NCBI RefSeq assembly: GCF_905475465.1
Contig: NC_062250.1
Span: forward strand, 8,764,501-8,828,500
Length of the DNA: 64,000 nucleotides
Origin: Pieris napi
Taxonomy: Eukaryota > Arthropoda > Insecta > Lepidoptera > Pieridae
Direction: 5' to 3'
The notes under the pieces were generated by a model. It was not told the origin of the DNA. It made no database searches and saw nothing but the letters and a program-made list of their open reading frames with translations. The position numbers and the translations under genes were made by a program. Shown in pieces: positions 33,670 through 45,500 of this stretch. How positions within the stretch are numbered: position 1 is the stretch's first letter; each line of letters begins with the position of its first letter.

Positions 33670-33991
33670 TCTAATATATAACATTCTCGTGTCGCGGTGT
33701 TTGTGGTTAAACTCCTCCGAAACGGCTCGACTGATTCTCATGAAATTTTGTGTGCATATTAGGTATGTTTGAGAATCGGACAACATATATTTTTCATCCC
33801 CCTAAATGTTAAGGGTAGTCCACCCCTAAATATTTTGTTTTTATTTTTAAATATTTTTTTCTGTTTTTATTTTTTTATGATACAGCATTAAAAAATACAT
33901 ACAACCCCTAACTTTCATCCCTCTACGATCAACCCCTATTTTTTATTGTAAATGATATACATGGCAAAACGACGTTTGCCCGGTCAGCTAG
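33670..33991 (+). mobile_element. non-autonomous Helitron, 322 bp
   Basis: It starts TCTAATATATAACATTCTCG after an A and ends CGGTCAGCTAG before a T. GGCAAA-ACGACG-TTTGCC forms a clean six-pair hairpin 11 bases before the 3' end. There is no coding capacity. It shares its body with copies at 46088 (+), 47022 (-) and 15402 (-). Its ends differ from the autonomous element at 7102, so another Helitron must have mobilised it. Confidence 0.88.
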
Positions 33992-35690
33992 TATATTCTA
34001 TATTCCTTTGTACTGGGGGGCACTCGTGACAGACCATTTATTAAAATGGGCCATGGGCTCGTACCGTGTTCCCCTTTGCCCTGTTCTATCTATAAAAATA
34101 ATATCTCAGAAGACCATATAATTTGCTGCGTCAATCCATACATCCGTTTTTCATTTGCTCATGTATTAAACGCACTAAATAAACAAACTAGTTTATCTTA
34201 TACATAGTTCCTATTTACTTTTATGTACAAAACTCTAACGACATCCAGTTAAGTGCCCCGCCCACTGAGATTTATATAATTTATACAAACCAATGTAATT
34301 ACATTCTATCGCGCTGAAATTGTAATTGCTTCCAATGTTTATGTTTAACTATTCTAAAACAATTCAGGTTTTGAAGTATCGCTGTTATCGTATTTTGTTA
34401 GGAATCATTTAGATTAAATTAATATTTATTTTCATTGAGAACTTTTGGTTTCACTGTTGACATCTAATATTTAGTAATTGGAACGAGGTTTTGTTTTTGT
34501 CTTAGCATAAAGTTTATAAGTTTGTCAGCACGGTATGGAACAATGGAACAGATACTGTCAATCGATTTAAGCTCGGGTTCAAGATTTAACTTTCCAGTCG
34601 TTATGGGGCGTGGATTTTTCTTTAGAAAACGCATTTGCAAGATATTTGCGTCCATATATAAATCTACGGTTCATATTATTTACGTGTAGTATTTTGATTG
34701 TGAAATAGAACAATATACAGATCACTATTACGGTGTGTAGGAATATAGTACAAATCTATATAAGTAATGTATGAGCATTTGTGATCTAAACTTAGAAATC
34801 AATTCCCATTATTTATAAACAACATATAACATTTACAAACTCGCTCTTAGTAGCTGTTACATACGTTTTGTCACTCTACATATAAGAGAAATCATTATTT
34901 TTGTTATTGATGTGAAACATCTATAGCCGCACGTGAAACCGATTTCTGGCGTGGCGACGCATGCCGTGGCGACGGGTCGCCACGCTATATGATGGTATAT
35001 ATAGGTACATATACAGTCTATATGCAGTAGTGTGTACGGTGTGTGTATTTCGAAGTCACTGATTAAACGAATTAAGTAGTAACGATTTGAAATAAATTTG
35101 TAAATTTTTGTATCTAATGAAAATCAATGTTAATTCAATAAATAGTCATCGTTATCTGGAAAAAAATAGTAATATTTTATTTTATCATTATGACATATTT
35201 AGTTCCTATCACAATCTGTTCTTTTCTGCATTTTACTTTTACAAAATAATGTCGATATTTCACATCTGCAAGGCGTCCCGTGACGGCTCACATTTTTTTA
35301 ATGAATTAATGAGAAAGAATGTCTCTCAGCGTCATTAATATAACTTTGGCATTATTAGTTTATTTCTTTTAATTCTTGATACTTTTATTTTAAAAATAAA
35401 ACTATACAATGGGGAATGCAATCAGAGCCGACAACGTCAGAGCCCTCCGTCCCGTTTTTATTAGTCAACCCTTTTGGCGTCACTTTTGACATCTCTAATG
35501 TTCGGTAATTGGAATGAGGTTTTGTTTTAAAAGGTTATTTGCAGAAAGTTCATACGTTTGTAAGCATCGTATCATACAATGGGCAATGAAATTAGCTATA
35601 CAATTAGTATTTGAAAATAAATATTAAATGTATAAATTTGGTATTTAAAAAATGTTATGTCGTTTAACTGCTATTGAACTGAACGTTGAC
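33992..35690. other. non-coding DNA
   Basis: No gene is seen. A small inverted pair (GTGGCGACG facing CGTCGCCAC-like sequence) lies at about 34951-34986 within a locally G+C-rich patch. Confidence 0.4.
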
Positions 35691-35693
35691 CAA

Positions 35694-35881
35694 TCACAAG
35701 GAAGCGATAAATGTCATTTATCTTTAAAACTTGATAATAAAAATTCATGCCAGTAGCAATTTACCACTCAGTACTCAGGCTCGGAATACAATTTGAAAAA
35801 AAGAAACGTCGCTTCCTTGTGACATATTAACAAGTTTTAAAGATAAATGTCATTTATCTTTAAAACTTGATAATAAAAATC
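35694..35881. repeat. compound direct and inverted repeat with a 39-bp palindrome
   Basis: TCACAAGGAAGCG (35694-35706) is the exact inverse of CGCTTCCTTGTGA (35810-35822). A direct repeat of about 36 bp beginning AAATGTCATTTATCTTTAAA occurs at about 35709 and 35845. A perfect 19-bp-arm palindrome with core AAAGATAAATGTCATTTATC lies at 35831-35869. This may be a decayed or rearranged MITE. Confidence 0.75.
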
Positions 35882-37317
35882 TAAATTTTACATGCGTTAC
35901 GGGCTGCACAGTCGCTTGCAAAGCTACGCGGTATATATACTTGTCAATAAAATATATTATTATTAATTTCTTCAGTTCCAAGCCCACGTATAGTTGAGAC
36001 ACTTGAGCCGCGGGCAAACAACTCATCTTGTTAGTGAACTTAAATGATAAAAATAATAGCCTTTTATTTCAGATACTTTTACGCTTAAATTTATTTAAAT
36101 TTCTATCTCATTATATTTATGAATCCGTGTTTTTTTTGGCAAAGGCCTCTTCTATTTATCAAAAAGAACTTAAAATACATGATTTTAATACTACACAGTT
36201 TCTTAAAAGACAAAACAACAGACAAAAAGTTATAAATTAAAATCTTATATGTATATGAATTTTGCATGGACCACACACATTAGAGTGAAAAATCGCAATA
36301 ACTTGTTATGTCGATATAGTTGTATTTTTTATACAATTTCGATACAGTCAGATTCAAGATTAGTCCTCAGATGAAGACATGAGTTAATGTACAACATTAC
36401 TTCGGTTTATTGAAATCGGGTTACTCCACTCCACTCTTATTTAAATGAATATCATGTCAGGGTTATAAAATCTTTAAAAAATGCTTTGAAATTGTCTCAA
36501 AACTGCAATAAGAATGTGTAATAAAGGGAAAAATACATTAAATTGATGCTTATGCAAATGCTCTCCACGGTTGTCTAACGATTACACAATTTAAAATCGC
36601 AATCACGTTTGTCTATTGAAGTCGGTCTCACCCTCGGGGTATAGGGTCCAAGACAACGACCCCATTTGCCCCCGCGGGGTCACTCAACCCTTTGCCTGTT
36701 TTGATTCGTAATTTGTTTGAACTGTATAAATGCTGACATGTATGTTTTCTATTTAGTCCCATATTTATGACGTAAAAGGTTTACCTTACGCGATAATTAA
36801 ATACGGAAACAAGCCCCGAAGGCAACGGAATACGATTATGAAATTAAAAGGAATAAAATACAATACCTACCATTAGTGTCACGGCAGAGATGAATACGAT
36901 TTATTATTTGGTCTCATTTTGAAGTGAGTCCAGTATTACCGCTTAGAATACTCTTTTACGAGTGAAAACAAATGGTTGAATCATTTTGCATATACTTATA
37001 AGGCCCTGGCCTGGTCTTAGACTGGTTTTTTTCGAAGGTTTCTTATAAGGAAGGAATTTTATCATTTTATGGAAGGAACAACGGAACTTTAACTTACAAT
37101 TATTAATTGTACCTTGTAAGGCTGGTTGATAGCGCATATTGCATATTAGTAGTTGCCTAATTAGGTATTTGGTTGACAGAGGTATTCATTGCTATTAGGC
37201 AATAATAGCCGAGTAATTCGGCTACTAATAGATATTACTTAGGTCTCCAGTGTATTATAGTCCGATAAATTATAGCAAAATTATAATTAAACGTATTTTA
37301 ATGTTTCATTTTTATTT
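35882..37317. other. non-coding DNA
   Basis: No gene is recognised. A G+C-rich patch near 36630-36700 (CCCCGCGGGGTCACTCAACC) is unclassified. Confidence 0.4.
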
Positions 37318-37565
37318 TATTTCACATACACACCTTCACGTACTTACACTCACTCTTACACATCCATACATCACACAACACAGCCAAATTAGGTATTATT
37401 TAGTTAAATTATTTTTTTCTTGTTGTTTGTTTGATTCTGTAAATTTTTTAACCTTTTTGTAGTAAAATGTATTATGTATTCCATCTCTGGCTATATTTTC
37501 AATGTATCTGTTTGTTATTATATATAATTTATGTTAGCTGTAGGATTACAAAATAAATCAATAAT
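37318..37565 (+). repeat. retroposon 3' end (ACACAGCCAAATTAGGTATT family)
   Basis: TCACGTACTTACACTCACTC, ACACAGCCAAATTAGGTATT and TATTTAGTTAAATTATTTTT are followed by an A+T-rich end with AATAAATCAATAA. Related sequence occurs at 45318-45500 (+) and 60050-60245 (-). Confidence 0.5.
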
Positions 37566-37584
37566 TTACTTTTTTGAAAAATTT

Positions 37585-37795
37585 CACAACTGAGCGTTTT
37601 TTAAGTCCGTTTTTGCGCACTACCTTTGTGGAATCAGCTGCCCACTGAAGTAACCACATTTCAAGAAAAGAGCGTATGAATTCTTAAAAGGCCGTCAACT
37701 CACTCGCGAGCCATATTGATTGAGTGTCCAAGGGTTTCACTTAACATCAGGTGAGCCTCCTGCCCGTTTGCCCCGTATTTAAAAAGCTAAGCGTA
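37585..37795 (+). repeat. retroposon tail repeat (AGGTGAGCCTCCTGCCCGTTTGCCC family)
   Basis: From CACAACTGAGCGTTTTTTAA through AAAAGGCCGTCAACTCACTC and CACTTAACATCAGGTGAGCC to CTGCCCGTTTGCCCCGTATT. This is the best-preserved plus copy here. Partial copies lie at 38262-38310, 40005-40110, 53960-54145 and 56153-56250, with minus copies at 4891 and 62575. Confidence 0.65.
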
Positions 37796-38261
37796 AACAA
37801 CACAGAATCTTGGAAAAAAAAAAGAATTTTACGTATTTCAGTCACTCTACACAGTTATTTTAATTAACAATATTTCATTTAAACATAAGTAAATTCTGTG
37901 ACAAATAGATCAATGATTTACATACACTGTACTGTACTAATTGATATTAATTTACTATTTCCAGATCCGCCACTTATCTTGATTTATTAACGTCACATAT
38001 TCACTGATTTGAAATACTAGGAAACTGACCGTCGCTTTCCCGAGAAGTTAAAAGGCAGTATTTATTATTTATACGTGTGAGAACTCGCCGTATGCTTCGT
38101 CTATTTATTTTTATAGCGTTTCCTTGTTTGAATTTTGTAGCATTAATGAGTGTATTTTCATTTTAGAAAACCCACCCATTTAAATGGAAATATAAATTTT
38201 ATGCCGTCGGCAATGTGTTAAATGTTTTTTTAGTGGGATTAAGACGTAGTCAATGACAATA

Positions 38262-38310
38262 AAACCTTGCATAACATCAAGTAGCCTCCTGCCCGTTTGC
38301 CCCCTGATCT
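38262..38310 (+). repeat. fragment of the same retroposon tail family
   Basis: AACATCAAGTAGCCTCCTGC followed by CCGTTTGCCCCCTGAT matches the distal end of the 37585-37795 copy. Confidence 0.6.
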
Positions 38311-39567
38311 ATAATAAAAACAAAAGTATAAGTAGAAAAATACATCATATTAAAAGCGTCACAGCGCAGTATAGACAATCCACCACATTCCTAACAATAG
38401 TATTGCTACAACAAAACAGAGATAAATGTTGCAATTTTGCGTCTCTTGCGGTTATGGTATAACCACAAGAGTCGCAAAGAGTCCCTTTCCTAGAACGATC
38501 AAGCATACCAATGGTAAATGCTATGTAATAATTGTAAAGTTTATAACACTAACACGTAAAGGGAAATAATACGCTCATTGATGAATACATACACTCACAC
38601 ACGTACACATACTTCATGTGGTTTCCTTATATATAATTATTTTGTGAATGTTACAACCTTCTTATGCATGTATAATAATAATTGTTTATTAAGCATAAAT
38701 TTACACTACGTTTTATGACCTTCTGGCGATCCGATTTGGTACTCTTACCTTTAACAGGCATTAGTCTCACACATTTCATTCTAATATAAATAATTTTTGC
38801 TTTATTTTTTGCACTATGTATGTACGTTATAGTGAGGAAAGTATAGATAATTATTATTTATTCTACTTAAATATTATACACTTAAATGAATACATAAAAA
38901 CATATTTAACCCAATACAATATGTAATATCATAACTCAACCTCGTAGGACCACAGAACCAAAAAACTGCATTGAAATTTAACTAAATGTTTTGTTCAGTT
39001 CAGATATCAAATTGAAAGTAAGCGAAGCGGTTTATGAACAAAAAGATAACAAATGTCAACAAACAATAAATGATCGCGCCCATTAATTCTCAACAATTCA
39101 GTTTTCACGAACCGACTTTTTTGTTATTGGCCCCGGCCAATGCAGCTGGGCCTTTGTCCCGGTGTATAGGAACATGCAACAACGCACAAGTCATTCGTAA
39201 GGGTCGTTGATTCTATGTAACTAGTGTATAATGTGAAATAAATTGTACGAAGTGACAGATGGTGATAGAGCAAGGGGCTTTGAGTGGAGGTTTAATGCTA
39301 TTTTAAACTAATCACAGTTCCACAAATGCAGTCAATTCTCTATTTGCTATTTTAAATATTAAAAAAACAAATATTTGCCGATATACCATTTTTTATCAAA
39401 TCGATTTCATTTCGCTCCAATTAATCTGTGTTCATAATGTCTAGCAGGCAGAAAATAACAAACGGTACAAATATAAGAGTCTTTCCTCCAACTTCTATTT
39501 TGTTCCCTTTGGAGTAGAGACTCTTGGGCCGTGGGGTTCAAGTCCACAGGCGCTTATTAAAGATTTA
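38311..39567. other. non-coding DNA
   Basis: No gene is recognised. TACCTTTAACAGGCATTAGT near 38747 is the inverse of a stretch near 52270, so it is a small unclassified repeat. Confidence 0.4.
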
Positions 39568-39830
39568 AGTTGGCGCCTGGTAGATAGTACCGGTGACCGC
39601 AGAGCTGGCACTTTCCTGGCTCAAAGAATAAGTCTCGCAATACAGCGAGGAAATGCTGCCAGCGTTGGTAGTAAGGTACACTGCCACAGGGACCAAACTT
39701 TTTAAATTTCTTTTAATTTTAATTTTATTTATTTTTAATTATTTTTATTATTACTTTATAGGTTAAGAAAATTGTAAATAAAATAATACTAAATAAAAAA
39801 AAATAGTATAGACTATAGAGTAATATGAAA
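39568..39830 (+). repeat. 5'-truncated LINE 3' end (QRGNAASV family), second copy
   Basis: The sequence matches 17161-17480 through GGCGCCTGGTAGATAGTACC, CAATACAGCGAGGAAATGCT and CACTGCCAC.GGGACCAAAC. It lacks part of the proximal block and ends in an A-rich tail. Confidence 0.6.
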
Positions 39831-39849
39831 TCTTTTTATTTATGTTGAA

Positions 39850-39990
39850 TCTAATGACATTTGTTTTGTCGATGAGCTAAAAGTAAAAGTAAAAAAATCA
39901 TTTAATCATGTAGGTAACATAATGTACACTTATGACTCGTCAGTAAAGAAATACATATTAATGCTTCTAATTTTACATTTGCTATATTTG
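39850..39990 (-). repeat. LINE 3' tail repeat, related to 26470-26690
   Basis: On the minus strand TGTAAAATTAGAAGCATTAA, TATGTATTTCTTTACTGACG and ATAAGTGTACATTATGTTAC lead to a tail of ACTTTTACTTTT repeats. Confidence 0.55.
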
Positions 39991-40004
39991 TGTATCCGGG
40001 CGAA

Positions 40005-40110
40005 AAAAAAAGCCGGCAACGCATTTGCGAGGCTTCTGGCAGTGTAGTGTCCATATCAAAAATCATTAGATGAGCTTCCTGCCTCCTTCCTTCCTTCCTT
40101 ACTTCGTATT
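40005..40110 (+). repeat. retroposon tail repeat, decayed
   Basis: AAAGCCGGCAACGCATTTGC, TTCTGGCAGTGTAGTGTCCA and TTAGATGAGCTTCCTGCC match the tail family. The end has become a (CCTT)n run. Confidence 0.55.
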
Positions 40111-40625
40111 TTGACTATGCGCTAACTTGATCATATAACTTTTTAGAATAAACAATACTTCAATTTGTTTTTTTTTAATTGCCTTGATTCTTAGAAAGCT
40201 AATCAGAATGTCACATAGCACTAAATATGTACCCAGCATCTTAATTTCAAACATAATTATATATACGTTTGATCTCTTAAGCTTTTATAGTAATTTTATA
40301 TGCATTTTAGATTTTTAAACTTATCTGTTCCACATAGTAAATATGAATGTATTGTATTAAATATTTCGTTCTGAATCCAAAAAACTATTTGGATATAAAT
40401 TAAATTCATTACTGCGTTTAACAACGGGGTGATATGGAGTCGATTTTATTCCTATATAGAATTGCACACTGCATTATGTGCGTAGGCAATCATGCTTAAT
40501 GAAATTTCAAGTAACGATTGGTCGTTTTTTTAAAGGAGGATTGATTAATGGGATTCTATCTATTGTAATTATATTAAGTGTCATGTCTTCGAGTCTTGGT
40601 CTCTCTCTCTCTCTTCAGTTTGAGC

Positions 40626-40870
40626 TCATGTCTGAGCGTCGTGGTCAGCAAGGAAACATCTGGATCGGACAATCTGTTTCCACCGGTGTCTGTCCAGCGC
40701 CTCTCTTTAACAGTATTTTAAGGACGATGAGTCTTTTACCTGATCGGTCCATCTGGTTGGTGAACGGCCACGTGATGTTTTGCCTGCTGTGTTACCAACC
40801 ACGATCAGTTTCTCCAAGTTCTCATAGCCTCTGTGCATTGTATAGCCGAAATAAGTTATAATTGTCTTGG
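40626..40870 (-). pseudogene. LINE reverse-transcriptase C-terminal relic with one in-frame stop
   Basis: One minus frame reads ENLEKLIVVGNTAGKTSRGR, SPTRWTDQVKDSSSLKYC, a stop, then REALDRHRWKQIVRSRCF to HDAQT and TGA. The pattern K(R)SRGRSP.RWTDQ ... A.DR..W..IV ... HD.Q matches the C-terminus of non-LTR endonuclease-reverse transcriptases. The plus-strand frame at 40478-40861 is its shadow. Confidence 0.7.
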
Positions 40871-41564
40871 TAGAGGTGGCCAAATACGTAATGCGAGAGG
40901 TATATAGATTTATATCAATCGATTTATATAAATAAAGGTATAAAGATTAAATGTTTGTTTCATGCATCATAAAATAACTTGTTTAAAATCAAATTACTAT
41001 AAATTTTGAATACAAAGTAAATTTTCAACTCAATAAAGTTTTTAAATTTAAAAATGATAAACATCCAATGAATTTTGTATTGCGTCCGACCTTCGGAGCA
41101 AAGCGGAATCTCAATTAGAGCATTTATCATACGACCTGCAACGTGCCTTCACTTCATAATATTTCTCTCAATAACACGCGTAGATCTGGAACTTGGTGAA
41201 CTATATACCTATAGTTATATTGTATTTTAATTCAGACTATTTTCATGGAATAACACAGATCATTACAACAATTAAATTCTTCATAGTAAAGCTCCTACGG
41301 TTTATTTCTTTTTGGTAAAAATAATATCAAAACATACCATGATTTAATAGACAACATAGAATTTACTTCGAAGACATATTATTTTATAATAAATGACTTT
41401 TGAATTACTATAATGAAGTGTTTTTGAGATTGAGAGGGGTAATCAAATTAATATCTCATTTTGGGGCCACCCCCTATGGAGAGTACAATCCAATTACACG
41501 AAAATTGAAGGGATGAATAGGCCGCGTTCAAGGCAATACTCAAGTTTACATTATACCTTATTAG
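40871..41564. other. A+T-rich non-coding DNA
   Basis: No gene or classified repeat is seen between the LINE relic and the SINE fragment at 41565. Confidence 0.4.
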
Positions 41565-41640
41565 GTGCTCATCCCTGATATCGTAGATTCGAATCCCGGC
41601 AGCAGAAACGGACTTTTCTTTCGTAATACACAAATTGTTC
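41565..41640 (+). repeat. SINE head fragment with B-box-like sequence
   Basis: GCTCATCCCTGATATCGTAG, ATTCGAATCCCGGCAGCAGA and CGGACTTTTCTTT resemble a tRNA-derived SINE head. The A box and the rest of the body are not clear. It is not a tRNA gene, because no acceptor stem can be formed. Confidence 0.4.
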
Positions 41641-41754
41641 TGACAGAGTCGCCCATTTATATATATTTAACAATGTAGCTCATCTACGATTTAATTTAAA
41701 GAAACATAGCTTCCAACTAGATATGACTTATTTAAAACATTATTAAACGACGAA

Positions 41755-42018
41755 GAGCAGTGATGGCCTAGTGGCTTCAGCGTGCGACTCTCGTCCCTGA
41801 GGTCGTGGGTTCGATCCCCGGCTTTGAACCAATGGACTTGTGAACGCTTGAACGTTGAAGGAAAACATCGTGAGTAAACCGGCTTGCTTTAGACCCAAAA
41901 AGTCGATGGCGTATGTCAAGCACAGCAGGCCGATCGCCTACTCGCCTATTAGATTGACAAATGATCATGAAACAGAAATCTGAGGCCCAGAGCTAATAAG
42001 GTTGTAGCGCCACTGATG
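41755..42018 (+). repeat. tRNA-derived SINE with 14-bp target-site duplication
   Basis: TATTAAACGACGAA occurs at 41741-41754 and 42019-42032, an exact 14-bp duplication bracketing the element. The head CAGTGATGGCCTAGTGGCTT and B box GGTTCGATCCCCGGC are well kept. A segment after CCAATGGACTT, including the TGCGCATTTAACA block, is shortened. The tail reads GTTGTAGCGCCACTGATG. Confidence 0.92.
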
Positions 42019-42032
42019 TATTAAACGACGAA

Positions 42033-44267
42033 AGTATCTAAACGAGTTCGGCTGTCAAAGTTATAATGCGTCAATAATTTACTTTTCACATTCCCGAGTA
42101 GTACTTGGTGGCGACGTCGTGAAACGTATTTTACATTGGCTATAGAGTGTAGAGCCTTGGACTACTTTGAATGAGCTTATTCAATTTCACGAAACTCAAA
42201 AATTAATAGAGCAAAGTTCGCTAATGAGCCTCCGAATTAGTTCGGTGATAAATGTTTAAACTTAAAATTTGGTCGCCTAATGGGAACTCGAAGTTTTTCA
42301 TACAAATCTCGAGGGTGTCGTGACCAGCGTACGGTTTAAGATTTATTTTTACTTTATATTAAACGAATGAAGGAACAAATTCACTACTATTCTACAAATT
42401 TTTCGAGACAGTTGTGAACTACTAAAATAACTTTATAATATTTCGAATCTACAATTTGTGTCTATATTCCAACCAATCTTAATGGTTAAGTGTCAAATTA
42501 ATCGAACTTGCTGTCACAAGACCTGAAACGACATCTATAATCTGTGCCTTCGATGAGTACGATTACGACATATCCTGAATCGCACTATCGAAGTTTTTTT
42601 AAGCAGTCAGTTGGCCTGATTAAGGAATCCTTTAGGTTGGAGAAACAGTACACCTAAGACAAGGGTAAAAGGGTAAAAGACAAGGGTTTATTCAAGCTAG
42701 AAAATAGTTTTTAATGTTCTTTGAAAGACTAAAATAATTTACCGTCGAAACATCGTAAATTCAAGGAAAGTTTTAAACTAAAATATTTCTCCATTATTTA
42801 CCGCAAAATTTCCAGCAGCTTCAGAATAAGAACACATTTAACCACACAAAGGCAAATAAAACGTAAAGATATTTTATATTTAAGTCGTGACATCGCGCCA
42901 CATATTCCAGCAATAAAGAATATCATATACACTGTGAGGGCGTTAAGCCGCCCGAACAAAGAGCAGCAAAAAGATCGCACTTTTCTCGCAAAAACGCCAC
43001 AAGAATAACTAAATCCCACTTAAGGCTAATATCAGATCCATTTAAGTTTCCATTGCGTCAGAAAATAAAACCGTACGCTTTGACGGCAATACTGGTTCAG
43101 CAATGTAATGGGACAGATCAGGATTATCGCGGATTCTGAGAAACCATTGTCACTCGACTATGTGATATTTATCATACAGAGCCATTGTGCGACCACGGGC
43201 TATTGTTGTAGGCTATGTACAGTGCAGACTCAATTTACAAAGAAATATAGGTTTGATGAAATATTACAGTACGTGGGTGAAGCGGACATTTATGATTCCA
43301 ATTTGAAGATTTATCATTATGCGTACCGGCGTAGGCTTTTGGATTTTAAATGAATTGTCTCATTGACATTCAAAATATAATAAACAAAAATAAGTGCGTG
43401 CGTACAAAGTACACATGTCAAAAGTGAAACTTCTTTGGCAAAGTAATTTTTAAGTCTTGTTCAAATTTACACAAATCTGGTGAGGAAAAAAGAAAGATAT
43501 GTTAGGAGTTCAATGAATTTAATTGTCATTAAAATATTAAAGGTGTCAAAAATTAATACAAATTATTTTTTTTAAGTAATTTCTTCGATAATAAAAACAC
43601 GTACCATTTTAATTTACAATTCGTCATTTGAGATTTCAATAAATTATTTTGCATTAACATATTTCATAAATTCTCTTTACGAAATTTTAATTTTAAAAAT
43701 AGAACGTCTATAATGTAATTCGCCCTTCTCACTCTCAATCGCTCTCTCCCTTTTCTTCAACAAAAACGCTGCACATCTTCGTGATGTATCCCTAAAAATT
43801 TTACCCTCATGCGCCTAATGAAGTTTCACTTCAAAAATGGAAAACGATCTAGAAGCACACCGCACGATGTTACTTCATGTGACGAATTCTGTTAGTTCCA
43901 CAGATGTGTTCAACGAGTCGTTAACAAATCTGAAACTGAACTCTATCACGTTAAAATTAAGCTTAAAATTACATGATGGCCATGTCGGTAATGTTATTGT
44001 TGAAATATTATTGCATCGTTAGTAGCTCGCTAATTGGTGTTATGATTCCATTAGCATTGTTATGTGTATGTTAAAATACTGTTTAAGGTTAAGGCTCACA
44101 AAAAGATTTTTGACATTGACATTTGATTCCAGTATGTCACGTGGTTTGTTGCACATAAAAACAATTGACGTTTGTATCACGTATATCATGCAAAGATTTG
44201 CAGTTCTCGTTTCCATTTAGTAGCTAATTATAGTTGAGGTGTTAAGGTTTTAGAATCACTTTTTCAA
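42033..44267. other. non-coding DNA
   Basis: No gene is supported. An 81-codon plus frame at 43108-43353 starts with a real ATG (MGQIRIIADSEKPLSLDYV) but has no recognisable domain or splice context, so I treat it as chance. The pyrimidine-rich stretch near 43725-43830 may be an unclassified repeat. Confidence 0.35.
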
Positions 44268-44595
44268 GTATATGTTAACGTAAAATTGTAAACACCGTTA
44301 GATTGTAATCTATCTCGCGAGATTATAAACTGTCGAAAGATTGTGAACCTCAGCGTACTGCTTACAATTTAACGTATTATTATTCGGTAGATTGTACTAC
44401 ACTAACTTAGTTATCATTCAAACTTCTTTGTTCAATTACAGATTAATTTTACTTCCAGACAATTTCATATAACTACCGAATAATAATACCTTAAATTGTA
44501 AGCAGTTCGTTGAGGTTCACAATCTTTCGACAGTTTACAATCTCGCGAGATATATTACAATCTAACGGTGTTTACAATTTTACGGTGACATATAC
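44268..44595. mobile_element. large foldback MITE, about 328 bp
   Basis: Arms 44268-44390 and 44473-44595 (about 123 bp each) are near-perfect reverse complements. They carry GTAAAATTGTAAACACCGTT, AGATTGTAAT, CTCGCGAGATT, ACTGTCGAAAGATTGTGAAC and TATTATTATTCGGTAG. The spacer is about 82 bp. There is no coding capacity, and no clear target duplication could be fixed, so the superfamily is open. Confidence 0.85.
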
Positions 44596-45039
44596 ATGAC
44601 AAAGCGATTTTGAAAATCCAAAAGACATCATCGCGCTACTTCGGTCTGTGGATTTTGGCATTCATTATTTCACGATCGGATTACGAGAGCTCAAAAGTAC
44701 GCTTCAACATTAATTAGCTCTCAGCAAATAGAATGACACCTTTTTAAGTGCTTTTTAAAATAACATTTTAATATTGTGTTTCAATTTGAAGTTAATTTAA
44801 AATTGTAAAATTAGCATATTTCTTACGAACGGAATGGATGTTTCAGAGTTGGGAACTTAAAAAATACACGATAAAAATTAGTATCTCGAAGACGCGAACG
44901 CTTGAAGCTATGTAGTACAGGCTATTGTTCTTTCGTCTTTCTGCACTTGGTGATACATACTCCGATGGATATATAGCTTGGTAAAGTAATATTTTTCTTT
45001 GAAAGATATGTTTTGTTCTGAGGGCTTTCGACTCCCACA

Positions 45040-45108
45040 TTGAAAATATCGTGAGGTAATCGATTTGTCTTAGACTCTAAAATCTAAGAGACACAAGGCT
45101 GATCAGTG
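45040..45108 (+). repeat. SINE internal fragment
   Basis: AAAATATCGTGAGGTAATCG, TTGTCTTAGACTCTAAAA and GGCTGATCAGTG follow the middle block of the main SINE. Head and tail are absent. Confidence 0.45.
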
Positions 45109-45274
45109 AACACTAAATTATTTACAAATATAATTAAATAAATGCCTAAGGCTGAAACAAGATTTAACGTATGTACGCCATATTGTATATATATAAACTT
45201 TTACATTTAACAGACTTTTACATTTGACAGAAAATACTAAAATTTAATGGATACTTAAAAAATATTTATTTTTT

Positions 45275-45500
45275 GATTATGTTAATTTAATTAGTTTGAT
45301 AATGAATTAATTTAACATAATCAACACAGCCGAATTAGTTATTATTTAGTTAAAATATATTTAATATTTTTTATTCATTTTTTCCTTTCGTAAACTTTTT
45401 AACTTTATATATCCATGTTTGGCTATCTGTATGAAGTTCTATAATATTTGTTTATTTTATTTTACATAATTAATTTTAGTTTAGGAACGAAATAAATAAA
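45275..45500 (+). repeat. A+T palindrome and retroposon 3' end
   Basis: GATTATGTTAATTTAATTAG faces AATTAATTTAACATAATC (45275-45323). The ACACAGCCGAATTAGTTATT retroposon end follows and runs to AATAAATAAATAAATT. Confidence 0.5.

Noticed and set aside
42798..43019. 73-codon minus hydrophobic frame
   Set aside because: It opens at GTG, which is unlikely as a start in an animal genome, and has no motif.
43108..43353. 81-codon plus frame with ATG
   Set aside because: No recognisable domain, splice context or codon signal. Chance is more likely.
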